This document shows positions 7,007-15,149 of a stretch of 64,000 bases of DNA, piece by piece (position 1 is the stretch's first letter; the number at the start of each line of letters is the position of its first letter). The DNA lies in assembly GCF_008369195.1 (NCBI RefSeq), contig NZ_VOBC01000002.1, positions 620,001-684,000 on the forward strand, in the 5' to 3' direction. The translations under genes were made by a program, and so were the position numbers. The stretch is from Sporosarcina sp. ANT_H38 (GTDB lineage Bacteria > Bacillota > Bacilli > Bacillales_A > Planococcaceae). The notes under the pieces are model-generated. The model was not told where the DNA came from, did not search any database, and saw nothing but the letters and a program-made list of their open reading frames with translations.

Positions 7007-8020
7007 ATGGAACGTCTTCTATTACTTTTTTTCCTAATCATTCTTGCAGGTTGCACCAAGGAAACATATCCAGTTCAAAATCATGTGTCCGCTGAAAAAA
7101 TTGTAACTCAGCTGAGTTCACCATGGTCAATTGACAATGACGGAAAGTATTTTTTCATTTCTGAGAAAGGGGGAACGATTGCTAAAGTCGGACAAAATCA
7201 AAAGTTAAAACGCGAAAATGTTTATCTTTCAGCCCCTTTATCAGGAGCTGCTGAATCCGGATTACTGGGTTTTGTTTTGGATAAAAATTTTCATGAATCA
7301 CGTATGGCATACGCCTACTACACGTATGATTTAGAGGGTGAACCGGTTAATCGGATTGTGACGTTGTATTATGACGAAGACTCATGGCACGAAAAAGACA
7401 TCTTGTTAGACAGTATCCAATCAGGCCCGTTCCATCATGGCGGTCGCCTAGCGCTCTCTCCAGACAATTTTTTATACGCAACGATTGGGGATGGAGCGAA
7501 TCCTGACTCCGCACAAAATCCGAATTCATTCAACGGGAAAATCCTTCGGTTAAATGAAGAAAACACCTTTGAAATTATTAGCTCTGGGCATCGAAATCCT
7601 CAAGGACTCGCATGGGATGAAAATGGAGTTATGTATGCTTCAGAACATGGTCAATTTGCGAATGATGAAGTGAATGTGATTAAAAAGGGGAACAATTATG
7701 GTTGGCCTATAATTGAGGGTGAAAAATCGAAAGTTGGCATGGAAATGCCACTCCTTACATCCGGTTCAGATGAAACATGGGCACCATCCGGTATGACATT
7801 TCATAATGGGTTGCTATACATTGCCGCACTTCGAGGCGAGGCGATTCTTGTCATTGATACGAAAAGTGGTGAAGTAATTAAAAAGATAGAGGGATACGGC
7901 CGTATTAGAGATGTGTTTTCGGACGGTGAATCACTTTACTTCATTACAAATAATACCGACGGACGTGGAAATCCTTCAGCCGAGGACGATGTTTTATACC
8001 GGTTGGTGGGAACTAGCTAG
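7007..8020 (+). CDS. Lipoprotein of the glucose/sorbosone (PQQ-type) dehydrogenase family
   Basis: 337 residues. MERLLLLFFLIILAGC is a lipoprotein signal with lipobox LAGC. The remainder is a six-bladed beta-propeller of the GSDH family: SSPWSIDNDGKYFFISEKGG, HHGGRLALSPDNFLYATIGD (the conserved catalytic His region), GHRNPQGLAWD and NNYGWPIIEG. These enzymes oxidise sugars with PQQ or act as sugar-binding propellers; no PQQ genes are in the window, so the cofactor and substrate are uncertain. The start was set at 7007 because AAAGGGG lies 8 bases upstream; the earlier ATG at 6989 overlaps that site. It is a single-gene unit. Confidence 0.85.
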   Translation: MERLLLLFFLIILAGCTKETYPVQNHVSAEKIVTQLSSPWSIDNDGKYFFISEKGGTIAKVGQNQKLKRENVYLSAPLSGAAESGLLGFVLDKNFHESRMAYAYYTYDLEGEPVNRIVTLYYDEDSWHEKDILLDSIQSGPFHHGGRLALSPDNFLYATIGDGANPDSAQNPNSFNGKILRLNEENTFEIISSGHRNPQGLAWDENGVMYASEHGQFANDEVNVIKKGNNYGWPIIEGEKSKVGMEMPLLTSGSDETWAPSGMTFHNGLLYIAALRGEAILVIDTKSGEVIKKIEGYGRIRDVFSDGESLYFITNNTDGRGNPSAEDDVLYRLVGTS

Positions 8021-8123
8021 ATGCATCGAAACTTTCCAACTGTAGATCCCAATTCTACTTTTCCTTGTCACCTTTCCTGACTCTCAGAATGATTTCATAT
8101 GGATCCAATCATATAAGATCTTA

Positions 8124-8150
8124 CAAAAAAACCACCCAGTAATAGGCGGT
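8124..8150 (-). terminator. Terminator of the DUF5342-like gene
   Basis: On the minus strand ACCGCC/GGTGGT stem (one G-U) followed by T7 at 8130-8124. Confidence 0.6.
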
Positions 8151-8168
8151 AGCCGAACGTCTTCCGAT

Positions 8169-8390
8169 TTATTTTTCTTCCCATTCTTTAATACGTTTTT
8201 TCACTTCAGATTCCACATCTTCAAGATCCATATTATGATCTTCCTGATGGGGCTGCATTTGAAACCAGTTCACTTCATCGTCTTTAAAATGTCCTTGGTA
8301 TTCCTTCCCATCCAACGTTAACTCAAAATGCAACGTTTCATATTGCGTATCTCCAAGTATTTCTTTCCGCACACTAAAACTCTCGATCAT
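8169..8390 (-). CDS. Small DUF5342/YheE-like protein, copy 1
   Basis: 73 residues: MIESFSVRKEILGDTQYETL, then HFELTLDGKEYQGHF, a WFQMQPHQ motif and a charged C-terminal helix ending EVKKRIKEWEEK. It is the paralogue of the gene at 12522-12752, with the same layout and about 60 per cent identity by eye. GGAGGTGAAGAG directly precedes the ATG at 8390, so longer upstream readings were rejected. Such proteins are predicted to be small cytosolic alpha/beta proteins of unknown function. It is divergent from a csbD-like gene. Confidence 0.8.
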   Translation of the reverse strand: MIESFSVRKEILGDTQYETLHFELTLDGKEYQGHFKDDEVNWFQMQPHQEDHNMDLEDVESEVKKRIKEWEEK

Positions 8391-8549
8391 CTCTTCACCT
8401 CCATTTAATCGCTTTGAATAGTCAGACTGTCTTAACATGCACACTTTTGGATGATTTCTTACTTGAATATAAAAATTTAATTCAAGCAGCAGAATTTGAC
8501 GACATAGAATCCTGCTGTGGAATAACGACAGCGCTAAACATCCTACAAT

Positions 8550-8574
8550 GTTTACTAAATTCGCTGTCAGGTAT
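8550..8574 (+). promoter_or_regulatory. Sigma-B-like promoter of the repeat-bearing csbD gene
   Basis: GTTTAC (8550-8555), 13-base spacer, AGGTAT (8569-8574), close to the sigma-B consensus GTTTAA-N12-15-GGGTAT. It lies 34 bases before the ATG. Confidence 0.7.
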
Positions 8575-8608
8575 ATAGTTATATAATTAACCAATTGGGG
8601 GTTTTATA

Positions 8609-8938
8609 ATGAGTAATAGTTTTTCCGACAAATTCAAAGGTGCTGTAAACAAAGTAAAAGGTGAAGTGAAAGACAAAATCGACAATGCAATGGATAACGA
8701 TAAGGTCGACAAGTTTAAAGGTCAAGCACAGGATAAATTTGGTGAAGTGAAAGACAAAATCGGCAATGCGATGGACAACGATAAGGTCGACAAGTTCAAG
8801 GGTCAAGCACAAAATAAGTTTGGTGAAGTGAAAGACAAAATCGGCAATGCGATGGACAACGATAAGGTCGACAAGTTTAAAGGTCAAGCACAGAATAAGT
8901 TTGGCGAACTAAAAGACAAATTCACAAATAAAAAGTGA
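8609..8938 (+). CDS. CsbD-like stress protein expanded by internal repeats
   Basis: 109 residues, almost entirely charged and helical. CsbD proteins are normally about 60-70 residues. Here the second half of the domain (KVDKFKGQAQNKFGEVKDK) is repeated three times with a 27-residue (81-bp) period from about residue 20; copies two and three are nearly identical at DNA level, so the expansion is recent. GGGGG precedes the ATG. The sigma-B-like promoter at 8550 and the sigma-B dependence of csbD in B. subtilis indicate a general stress protein, probably intrinsically disordered; its exact role is unknown. Confidence 0.88.
   Translation: MSNSFSDKFKGAVNKVKGEVKDKIDNAMDNDKVDKFKGQAQDKFGEVKDKIGNAMDNDKVDKFKGQAQNKFGEVKDKIGNAMDNDKVDKFKGQAQNKFGELKDKFTNKK
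8660..8925 (+). repeat. Three tandem 81-bp repeats inside the csbD-like gene
   Basis: Units begin around GGTGAAGTGAAAGACAAAAT at 8669, 8750 and 8822-8831; each includes GATAAGGTCGACAAGTT. The period is a multiple of three, so repeat-number changes keep the frame. Confidence 0.85.
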
Positions 8939-9582
8939 CTTTACAAGAACAGCTCCGCACTATAAACTTCAAATGAACTCCGAAAATAAATCCTCTAGCG
9001 AAGAAAACTGGTTCTAAAAAAACGCACGTCGCCTGATGCCTAGATACTGTTCCGTATCGAACAACACATACTTTCTTATCCTCTAAAAAAGAAGTACTCT
9101 CTTCAGGTTCAGTAAATATAGGGGCTTCCTTTCAAATCGACTTTTACCGACAAATTACATCTTTTAACTATTGAAGCAATAAGAAGGACATATGCGCCTA
9201 GGTCAGAAGCGCCAAGTATAAGAGGGAAAAGGAAGGCAACAAGGAGGGATGCAGTTCAATCCCTTCTTGTTGCCTTCCCTGCATCCCGCGGGCATGACGT
9301 GGCGTTCTTTGCCTGCAATAGATGCAGTTAATCCTTCCTCCGCGGTGGAGCTCGACCCTATTTTATGTTGCGAAAATTATTCTTTCTTACATTTTGAAAA
9401 AGCCACTTTTTAAAGGTAAACAGCTTTTTGTATTTACCGTAAAATTCCGTCAATAACACAAAACGTACTGACAGACTTTTTGTTGCCCACTTAACTTCCT
9501 CCGCAAAAAACAGTCTTTTTTCGTATATATTTATGTATTATGGCAAGTATATGTACTAGTACGGAAAAGGAGTGGTTCATTA
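8939..9582. other. Long intergenic region with repeats and a large hairpin
   Basis: About 640 bases without a supported gene. It carries a copy of a dispersed repeat (about 9025-9085, matching 24880-24925) and a 48-base hairpin at 9231-9278, followed by GC-rich sequence related to other repeat copies (ATGCAGTT...AATCCTTCCTCCGCGG). Confidence 0.7.
9231..9278. repeat. Large hairpin, member of an intergenic palindromic repeat family
   Basis: 20-bp stem (GGAAGGCAACAAGGAGGGAT with its complement, one G-U) and loop GCAGTTCA. The core is the same as at 16923-16950 and 57637-57662, where it reads about GGAAGGATTGAACTGCATCC, in one or other orientation. Confidence 0.75.
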
Positions 9583-9888
9583 ATGGATATAAAAGACAAC
9601 ATCGCAAAAGAACTATCAAAGATCGATGCCGAAAAAACCGACCAAATACTAGAAAACTTCAACCGTTTCAAACAATTCCTTTCAGAAAAAATATCCAAAG
9701 GTGAAAACCTTGGTCTAAATGATGAACAGCTTGCAAAAACGACAGAGTATGTCGCAAACTATTTAGCAAAACACGAAGAACCACGGAATAGTGAAGAAAA
9801 TCTTCTACAAGAACTTTGGAAAGCCGGATCAAAAGAAGAACAGCATACACTGGCTCATATGCTATTGAAAATGGTTCGACAAACCTAA
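9583..9888 (+). CDS. DUF3243 family protein (YmfJ-like)
   Basis: 101 residues. The segment NFNRFKQFLSEKISKGENLG, then EYVANYLAKHEEPRNSEENLL and ELWKAGSKEEQHTLAHMLLKM, aligns with B. subtilis YmfJ, a helical protein of unknown function; here there is an extra N-terminal stretch of about 20 charged residues. AAAAGGAG stands 10 bases before the ATG. It is followed 22 bases later by another small gene and a shared terminator, so they form a two-gene unit. Confidence 0.8.
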   Translation: MDIKDNIAKELSKIDAEKTDQILENFNRFKQFLSEKISKGENLGLNDEQLAKTTEYVANYLAKHEEPRNSEENLLQELWKAGSKEEQHTLAHMLLKMVRQT

Positions 9889-9910
9889 AGCCGAAAGGAA
9901 GATGGTTTAG

Positions 9911-10096
9911 ATGACTAAAAAGAAGCCACTCAAGGATAATCCAGGAGAGCTTCGGATAGAAAAAGAAATCCGTGACGATATGAAGTTTGTCGATTTCATT
10001 CCGCTCGAAGAATTAAAACTGAAAATATCAAAAGAGAAACAGCATCCTCTTACAGAAAATGTTGTATCGAGCGAAGAAAATTTACCAAAGCCCTAA
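9911..10096 (+). CDS. Small hydrophilic protein, unknown
   Basis: 61 residues, no membrane segment, rich in Lys and Glu (MTKKKPLKDNPGELRIEKEI, later FIPLEELKLKI). GAAAGGAAG lies 8 bases before the ATG. It follows the DUF3243 gene and ends directly at a strong terminator, which supports it as a real gene. No family is recognised. Confidence 0.65.
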   Translation: MTKKKPLKDNPGELRIEKEIRDDMKFVDFIPLEELKLKISKEKQHPLTENVVSSEENLPKP

Positions 10097-10144
10097 AAAA
10101 GCTGTGCTCAATTCACTTATTTGTGAATCGAGCACAGCTTTTTA
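10095..10144 (+). terminator. Terminator of the DUF3243 unit
   Basis: Long stem (AAAGCTGTGCTC ... GAGCACAGCTTT, extended by ATTCAC/GTGAAT with one bulged mismatch) with T5. The first arm overlaps the stop codon. Confidence 0.9.
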
Positions 10145-10392
10145 TTATTGTTTCAATAGGTCCAGTGGTGTACTAATTCCTAGCAGTGTCTCTTCCAGAC
10201 TTCCCTTTCCGACTTTTTAAAGTAGTATTCAACTTGTAGACGGAAAGTTCCCTTTTTATAAATCAACACGTATTTCATTGTTTATATGGAAATAAATGTC
10301 GATGAACGTCGCATTTCCCGGGAAATCATTTCATCTGTCATATCCTCTGCAAGTCAAATGACCTTTTTGCGAATTAGACCACTAATGGTTAT

Positions 10393-11175
10393 TTACACTG
10401 TCGTTTTGGCCGCGTTTCGTTTCGACATGAATATGCCAAAAACTATCAGTATGACGATGAGTAACATTGTAAGTCCGGAACTCATCCAAAAATGCGACAT
10501 ATCGACTTCTGACTGAAACCAATAGGATGCATACATCGACAATTTCCACGGCGACACAGTCCAATACGTACCGATAAGCGCATCCACAATCTGCAAGACG
10601 AGTGCAATTAAAATTGCAAGTCCCGCTGCCCCGCCTGTCGGAAGCCATGCACTTAATGCCAAAACAACCGTGACGACAAAGACAAGCCATAAACTATACG
10701 TTGCAACAAATGCGAATAATTCCCTTGCATCTACATGGTTAAAGAGGATTTCAATATAATACCAAGCAGCCATAAAACCAAACCATACGCTTCCAAGTAC
10801 AATTCCATTAACGACAATCCATTTACTCATAAAGTAATTTCGGAATGACATCGGGCGGACATAGAGCAATGTGGCAGTTCCATTTTTCCGCTCTCCTGAA
10901 ATTGTCCCCATGAAAGCCAGAATAATAATGAGAATTCCGATCAATTGATATTGTCCCAGTAATGACTGAAAGATATCTTCTCCCTTGAATTCTGGCCATT
11001 GGAATTCAGCTTCTGCCGGCATATTACCAACACTTTTCATGATTTCCGGTAGAAAGTGATTCGTTACGGGCTCCAATATACCCAAAATAATAAACACGAG
11101 CGGAATCCATAATATTTTGAAATTCCTTGTATGCTCACGCCATTCTTTCTGCAATAGTGTGCTAAATCCATTCAT
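10393..11175 (-). CDS. ABC-2 type transporter permease (YxlG-like)
   Basis: 260 residues with about six membrane helices. The N-terminus (LLQKEWREHTRNFKILWIPL) and the first cytoplasmic loop (GTISGERKNGTATLLYVRPM) are typical of ABC-2 permeases. It is translationally coupled to the ATPase gene: the ATPase stop TAA and this ATG share a base at 11175. With the ATPase and the small PLDc_N protein upstream it reproduces the order yxlE-yxlF-yxlG of the B. subtilis sigY operon, where the ABC system has an envelope-stress-related but undefined role. No sigma factor gene is present here. Confidence 0.88.
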   Translation of the reverse strand: MNGFSTLLQKEWREHTRNFKILWIPLVFIILGILEPVTNHFLPEIMKSVGNMPAEAEFQWPEFKGEDIFQSLLGQYQLIGILIIILAFMGTISGERKNGTATLLYVRPMSFRNYFMSKWIVVNGIVLGSVWFGFMAAWYYIEILFNHVDARELFAFVATYSLWLVFVVTVVLALSAWLPTGGAAGLAILIALVLQIVDALIGTYWTVSPWKLSMYASYWFQSEVDMSHFWMSSGLTMLLIVILIVFGIFMSKRNAAKTTV

Positions 11176-12074
11176 TAGACCACCGCAACTTTCATGAAGA
11201 TTTCTTCAAGGCTCGCCGTCTGCCATTCAACTTTTCGCACTAAAAAATCGCCTGCGCTTAACACAGATAGGACCGATGACATTTCAACCTCTTCCGACCG
11301 AACGTCAATCGAAACGGTCAACTCTTTTGATGTCACTTGCCATTTAGTCACTTCCATAAATCGCAGCAACTCTTGCATCCCTTCGAATTCGATGACTATT
11401 CGAGGTTCCGCATAGCGTGCTCGTACGTCATCAAGTGAACCATGTTCAACAAGTTTCCCCAGCCGTAAAAACAGCAACTGATCTGTCATTTCTTCCGCAT
11501 CGTTTAAAATATGAGTTGAATATAAAATCGTCGTTTTTTGTTGTAACTCTTTCAACAAATCCATCACTTGTCGACGTCCAACTGGATCGAGTGCAGATAC
11601 CGGCTCATCTAGTAGCAATAGTTTTGGTTTATGAACAATTGCCTGCGCAAGCCCTAAACGTTGTTTCATACCTCCAGAAAAGGTACCTATTTTTTTGTTC
11701 ACGGCTTCCCCTAGACCTACAAATTCCATTGTTTTTTTTGCTTCCATTGTTGCTTGTCTAGTTTCCACCCCACTTAGCCGTGCAGCCATTTCAATAAATT
11801 CTAGCGCAGATAACCAAGGAAAGAACTTCGGATATTGTGGAAGAAACCCGATAATTGACCGGATATCTTGTTTTGCACTTCCTTGAAACTGAATAGATCC
11901 ACCTGTTGGTGAAACTAACCCTGCAAGCATAGACAATGTAGTAGTTTTTCCAGCCCCATTCGGCCCTATTAAAGCCGTCGCCGTATGTTCTTCAAGTTCG
12001 AACGAAACAGCATCTACTACATTGGTGGTACTATATTTCTTCGTCAAATTATTTACTTGGAGCAAAGCTGTCAT
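11175..12074 (-). CDS. ABC transporter ATP-binding protein (YxlF-like)
   Basis: 299 residues. Walker A GPNGAGKTT, signature SGGMKQRLGLAQ, Walker B KLLLLDEP, with H-loop in LYSTHIL, followed by a regulatory C-terminal domain of about 80 residues. The start at 12074 is chosen because GGGAGGCGG lies 5-7 bases upstream and the ATG overlaps the previous stop (ATGA); a reading that extends to 12248 adds non-homologous sequence from another frame of the upstream gene. It powers the permease encoded next. Confidence 0.92.
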   Translation of the reverse strand: MTALLQVNNLTKKYSTTNVVDAVSFELEEHTATALIGPNGAGKTTTLSMLAGLVSPTGGSIQFQGSAKQDIRSIIGFLPQYPKFFPWLSALEFIEMAARLSGVETRQATMEAKKTMEFVGLGEAVNKKIGTFSGGMKQRLGLAQAIVHKPKLLLLDEPVSALDPVGRRQVMDLLKELQQKTTILYSTHILNDAEEMTDQLLFLRLGKLVEHGSLDDVRARYAEPRIVIEFEGMQELLRFMEVTKWQVTSKELTVSIDVRSEEVEMSSVLSVLSAGDFLVRKVEWQTASLEEIFMKVAVV

Positions 12075-12271
12075 ACTTGCCGCCTCCCAAAGATGAAGTA
12101 CAGAATTGGTCCAATCAAATTGCCAAGGATGATAATAAAAATCCACATGATAAATGGACCGTTCGTCCGTCGATGACGAATGACGTCCACGAGTGCAACA
12201 ATCATCAAGATGAATTGTAATACAATTAACGGCATAATGAGATTCCAAGGAATATCCGCGAGCTCAGACAT
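12071..12271 (-). CDS. Small membrane protein with PLDc_N domain (YxlE-like)
   Basis: 66 residues, two membrane helices (IMPLIVLQFILMIVALVDVI and FIMWIFIIILGNLIGPILYF) separated by RHRRTNG, the PLDc_N pattern. In the sigY operon of B. subtilis such proteins (YxlD, YxlE) precede the ABC genes and modulate sigma-Y. AGAAAGG stands 11 bases before the ATG at 12271; a GTG at 12280 is in frame but too close. The stop overlaps the ATPase start as ATGA. Confidence 0.8.
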   Translation of the reverse strand: MSELADIPWNLIMPLIVLQFILMIVALVDVIRHRRTNGPFIMWIFIIILGNLIGPILYFIFGRRQV

Positions 12272-12483
12272 AAACTTCACAACCTTTCTAATTGTTAAAG
12301 GTAAATTCAGTATATCAACACTGTTCTATATTGTATATAACAATCATCTGAGATATGACAACATTACTAAAATATTTATGGAGCATGAGGGTTTATCATC
12401 GCTATACCTAACTCCTTAAATGAAAAACTGCAAACATGAGGGCATCGGTATTTCTCAATAAAATAATTACCAGTATACAGAAA

Positions 12484-12510
12484 AAGACTACCCAAATATT
12501 AGGTAGTCTT
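12484..12510 (-). terminator. Terminator of the second DUF5342-like gene
   Basis: 9-bp stem AAGACTACC/GGTAGTCTT; on the minus strand it is followed by T5. Confidence 0.8.
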
Positions 12511-12521
12511 CAATCAAATCT

Positions 12522-12752
12522 CTATTTTATTTGTTCTTCTTCCCACTCTTGAATACGTTTTCTTACTTCAACTTCCAATTCTTTAAGCTTCCTTTCATCA
12601 ATTTCTTGATCAGGGTGCATTTGAAACCAGCTTACTTCCCCTTCTTTATATAGACCTTGATATTCCTTATCGTCAAATGTCAACTCAAAGTGTAACGTTT
12701 CATTTGGTGTATCCTCAAATAATTCTTTCCTTACATTAAAGTTTTCTATCAT
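12522..12752 (-). CDS. Small DUF5342/YheE-like protein, copy 2
   Basis: 76 residues, paralogous to 8169-8390: MIENFNVRKELFEDTPNETL, HFELTFDDKEYQGLY, SWFQMHPDQ, and a charged C-terminal helix EVRKRIQEWEEEQIK. GGAGGAGATGAAGAG directly precedes the ATG. It is monocistronic with its own terminator. Function unknown; two copies 4 kb apart suggest a local duplication followed by divergence. Confidence 0.8.
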   Translation of the reverse strand: MIENFNVRKELFEDTPNETLHFELTFDDKEYQGLYKEGEVSWFQMHPDQEIDERKLKELEVEVRKRIQEWEEEQIK

Positions 12753-12847
12753 CTCTTCATCTCCTCCAATTTTTCTACTTTAAAGTTTCTTTTATTATCC
12801 CCATCCTAAGTAGTTCAGGTTTGATTTCCTTAATGATAGGGAGTATT

Positions 12848-13534
12848 TCACGCCACTGTATTTGGCAATGATGATTGTTTCGCAACAGCTTTCCTGTTGG
12901 CCGGAGATAAAACACGTTCGAGCCACCCCATAAAGAGATCCGCGATGACCGCCATTAATGCGGTTGGAATTGCTCCAGCCAATATAATAGATGCTCCATC
13001 TGTCACATTCGTTCCGCGAATAATAATGGAGCCGAGTCCCCCACCACCTATGAAAGCTCCAATTGTCGCCACACCGATTGCGATAACAAGAGCTGTCCGC
13101 AAACCTGCCATGATAACTGATAACGAAAGTGGAAGTTCAACCATAAACAACATTTGCGTCCGCGTCATCCCCATTGCACGACCAGCTTCTAAAATAGGTT
13201 TTTCAACGCTTTTTATACCTGTGTACGTATTTTTTATAATAGGTAGCAACGAGTATAAAAATAAACTCATTACGACCGTGTTAGGTCCAAGACCCATCGC
13301 CAGCATCAGAACAGCAAGCATTGCTAGTGCCGGAATTGTTTGAATAATATTCGTTACCGATAACACCCATCCACTCAATTTACCGTATCGTGCAATAAGT
13401 ATACCAACTGGAATCCCAACAAGCGCTGCGAACAAGACCCCGTATGCAGACATAAGGAAATGTCTAACAAACTGATCCCACACGTATGTGCCATTCATTG
13501 TGTAATACGACCAAAGTTCTTGTAACGTTTCCAT
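12848..13534 (-). CDS. opuCD: Osmoprotectant ABC transporter permease OpuCD-like
   Basis: 228 residues, about five or six membrane helices of the ProW/OpuC permease type. The EAA loop is visible as EAGRAMGMTRTQMLFMVELP, and [21 protein letters not shown] is the family signature. Together with OpuCA, OpuCB and OpuCC it imports compatible solutes such as carnitine or glycine betaine. It is the last gene of the operon, 18 bases after opuCC, with a GGGGGGTGA ribosome site. Confidence 0.92.
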   Translation of the reverse strand: METLQELWSYYTMNGTYVWDQFVRHFLMSAYGVLFAALVGIPVGILIARYGKLSGWVLSVTNIIQTIPALAMLAVLMLAMGLGPNTVVMSLFLYSLLPIIKNTYTGIKSVEKPILEAGRAMGMTRTQMLFMVELPLSLSVIMAGLRTALVIAIGVATIGAFIGGGGLGSIIIRGTNVTDGASIILAGAIPTALMAVIADLFMGWLERVLSPANRKAVAKQSSLPNTVA

Positions 13535-13552
13535 TTATTCACCCCCCGTGAT

Positions 13553-14467
13553 TCAGTTGAAGTAATTGTTTTCATCCAAAAATTCTTGTGCTACGATTGC
13601 AGGTTCTTTTTTATTAACATCCGCCTCGTAATTTAAACGTGTCATAGTTGCTCCATCGATTTTACCTGCGAGTTTTTTCAGGATTACATCAATTTCCGGG
13701 TGCTTTTCGATAACATCCTTTCGTGTCACAGGTGAACTTTCATAAGGTGGAAAAAACTGCTTGTCGTCTTTAAGCGTTTTTAAGTTAAATGCTTTCAAAC
13801 GTCCGTCCGTGCTATAGGCTAAAACGACATCCATCTTACCACTATTCACTGCTTGGTAGACGAGCCCGAGAGACATAGGCAATGCTTCTCCGAATTCAAA
13901 TCCATATGTATCGACGAACCCTTCATAACCATCCCCCGCTCTGTTCAACCATGAGTTGTCTACACCGAGCGTTAAATCACTAGCTATTTTTTCTATATCC
14001 GAGACAGTTTCAAGTCCTTCCTTTTCAGCAAGGGCAGCTGTTACTGTAAGCGCATATGTATTTTGGAAGCCGTATGAATCATACCAAACCTGGTCAAATC
14101 GTTTATCAAACTCTTCCTGGACCAGCGCCATTGCTTCTTCCGGATCTGCCAGTGGTTCCTCTTTCAAAATACTCGATATATCCGTACCCGTGTAGCGTGC
14201 AGCCGTAATATCTACTTGTCCGCTCGTCAATGCCTGATGTTGAATAATTGATGTCCCTAAATTTTCCACCATTTCAACATTCAAATCGGTTTCTTTTTCA
14301 ATCATTAGCCGAATCATGTGACCCAGTGTCGATGTTTCCGTACTGGTAAGTGTTGCAATGCGAATTGTATCATCGCCTCCTCCAAGGCCTGGAAGTGAAC
14401 AACCCCCGATTAGCAGGCTAGCAGCCAGGATTGGAAGTACCATTATTTTTTTATTTTTTCCGAACAC
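13553..14467 (-). CDS. opuCC: Osmoprotectant substrate-binding lipoprotein OpuCC-like
   Basis: 304 residues starting at a GTG with GGAGGGG 5 bases upstream. The signal peptide ends in lipobox LIGGC. The mature part is an OpuAC/type II periplasmic-binding fold: IRIATLTSTETSTLGHMIRL at the start, VDITAARYTGTD, and later MDVVLAYSTDGRLKAFNL, matching glycine betaine/carnitine/choline binders. It delivers solute to OpuCB/OpuCD at the outer face of the membrane. Confidence 0.93.
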   Translation of the reverse strand: MFGKNKKIMVLPILAASLLIGGCSLPGLGGGDDTIRIATLTSTETSTLGHMIRLMIEKETDLNVEMVENLGTSIIQHQALTSGQVDITAARYTGTDISSILKEEPLADPEEAMALVQEEFDKRFDQVWYDSYGFQNTYALTVTAALAEKEGLETVSDIEKIASDLTLGVDNSWLNRAGDGYEGFVDTYGFEFGEALPMSLGLVYQAVNSGKMDVVLAYSTDGRLKAFNLKTLKDDKQFFPPYESSPVTRKDVIEKHPEIDVILKKLAGKIDGATMTRLNYEADVNKKEPAIVAQEFLDENNYFN

Positions 14468-14479
14468 TTTTTCCCCTCC

Positions 14480-15136
14480 TTAAGAAACCACTTTCCTACT
14501 TTCTTTAATTCCTTTTGGCGTAGCGAAAGATTCAAAACGACCGAGCAGGATATCAACTAGCAGTGCAAGCAACGTAACTGGTAGTGCACCAGCTATAATC
14601 AAGTCTGTCCGAAACAGATTCAGACCATCAAAGATAAAGTCACCAAGACCGCCTCCACCAATGAAAGAAGCAAGTGTTGCCCATCCAATAAGGTAAACTG
14701 CAGATAGTCTTATGCCAGCCATAATAACAGGAACTGCAAGCGGAAGTTCAACGTTCATGGTGCGTTCAAGCGCCGTCATTCCCATTCCCCTACCCGCCTC
14801 CACGAGGTCCTGATTGACCTCTTTCACGCCAATAAATGTATTTCTAAGGATTGGCAACATCGAATAAAGGAACAATGCAACAATTGCGGGTGTTTTTCCA
14901 ATTCCCAAAAGCGGTATGAAGAATGCCAGAATCGCAAGACTAGGAAATGTTTGGATAACTCCGACCACGCCCAATACAAAACCAGCTATCTTCGGAACTT
15001 TTGTAAGCATTATTCCAAGTGGTACTGCAACGAGAATTCCAAGTAAAAGTGCTATAAAAGATATGTATAGATGTTCCCAAGTCTTCGTTGCAATCTGACT
15101 CCCATACTCTGAGAAAAATTCAATCAGTCCGTTCAT
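14480..15136 (-). CDS. opuCB: Osmoprotectant ABC transporter permease OpuCB-like
   Basis: 218 residues, ProW-type permease. EAA loop [20 protein letters not shown] and family signature [21 protein letters not shown]. It pairs with OpuCD as a heterodimeric channel. GGAGG lies 7 bases before the ATG. Gene order CA-CB-CC-CD is that of the B. subtilis and Listeria opuC operons. Confidence 0.93.
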   Translation of the reverse strand: MNGLIEFFSEYGSQIATKTWEHLYISFIALLLGILVAVPLGIMLTKVPKIAGFVLGVVGVIQTFPSLAILAFFIPLLGIGKTPAIVALFLYSMLPILRNTFIGVKEVNQDLVEAGRGMGMTALERTMNVELPLAVPVIMAGIRLSAVYLIGWATLASFIGGGGLGDFIFDGLNLFRTDLIIAGALPVTLLALLVDILLGRFESFATPKGIKESRKVVS

Positions 15137-15149
15137 TTAAAAACCTCCT

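Noticed and set aside
8660..8925. Tandem repeats considered as a CRISPR array
   Set aside because: There are no unique spacers; the repeats are in-frame coding units of a CsbD-like protein.
10286..10516. 76-codon frame on the plus strand overlapping the end of the YxlG-like permease
   Set aside because: Antisense shadow of the permease gene with no ribosome site.
12075..12248. 58-codon N-terminal extension of the YxlF-like ATPase
   Set aside because: It is the PLDc_N gene read in another frame; the ATPase has its own ribosome site and ATG at 12074.
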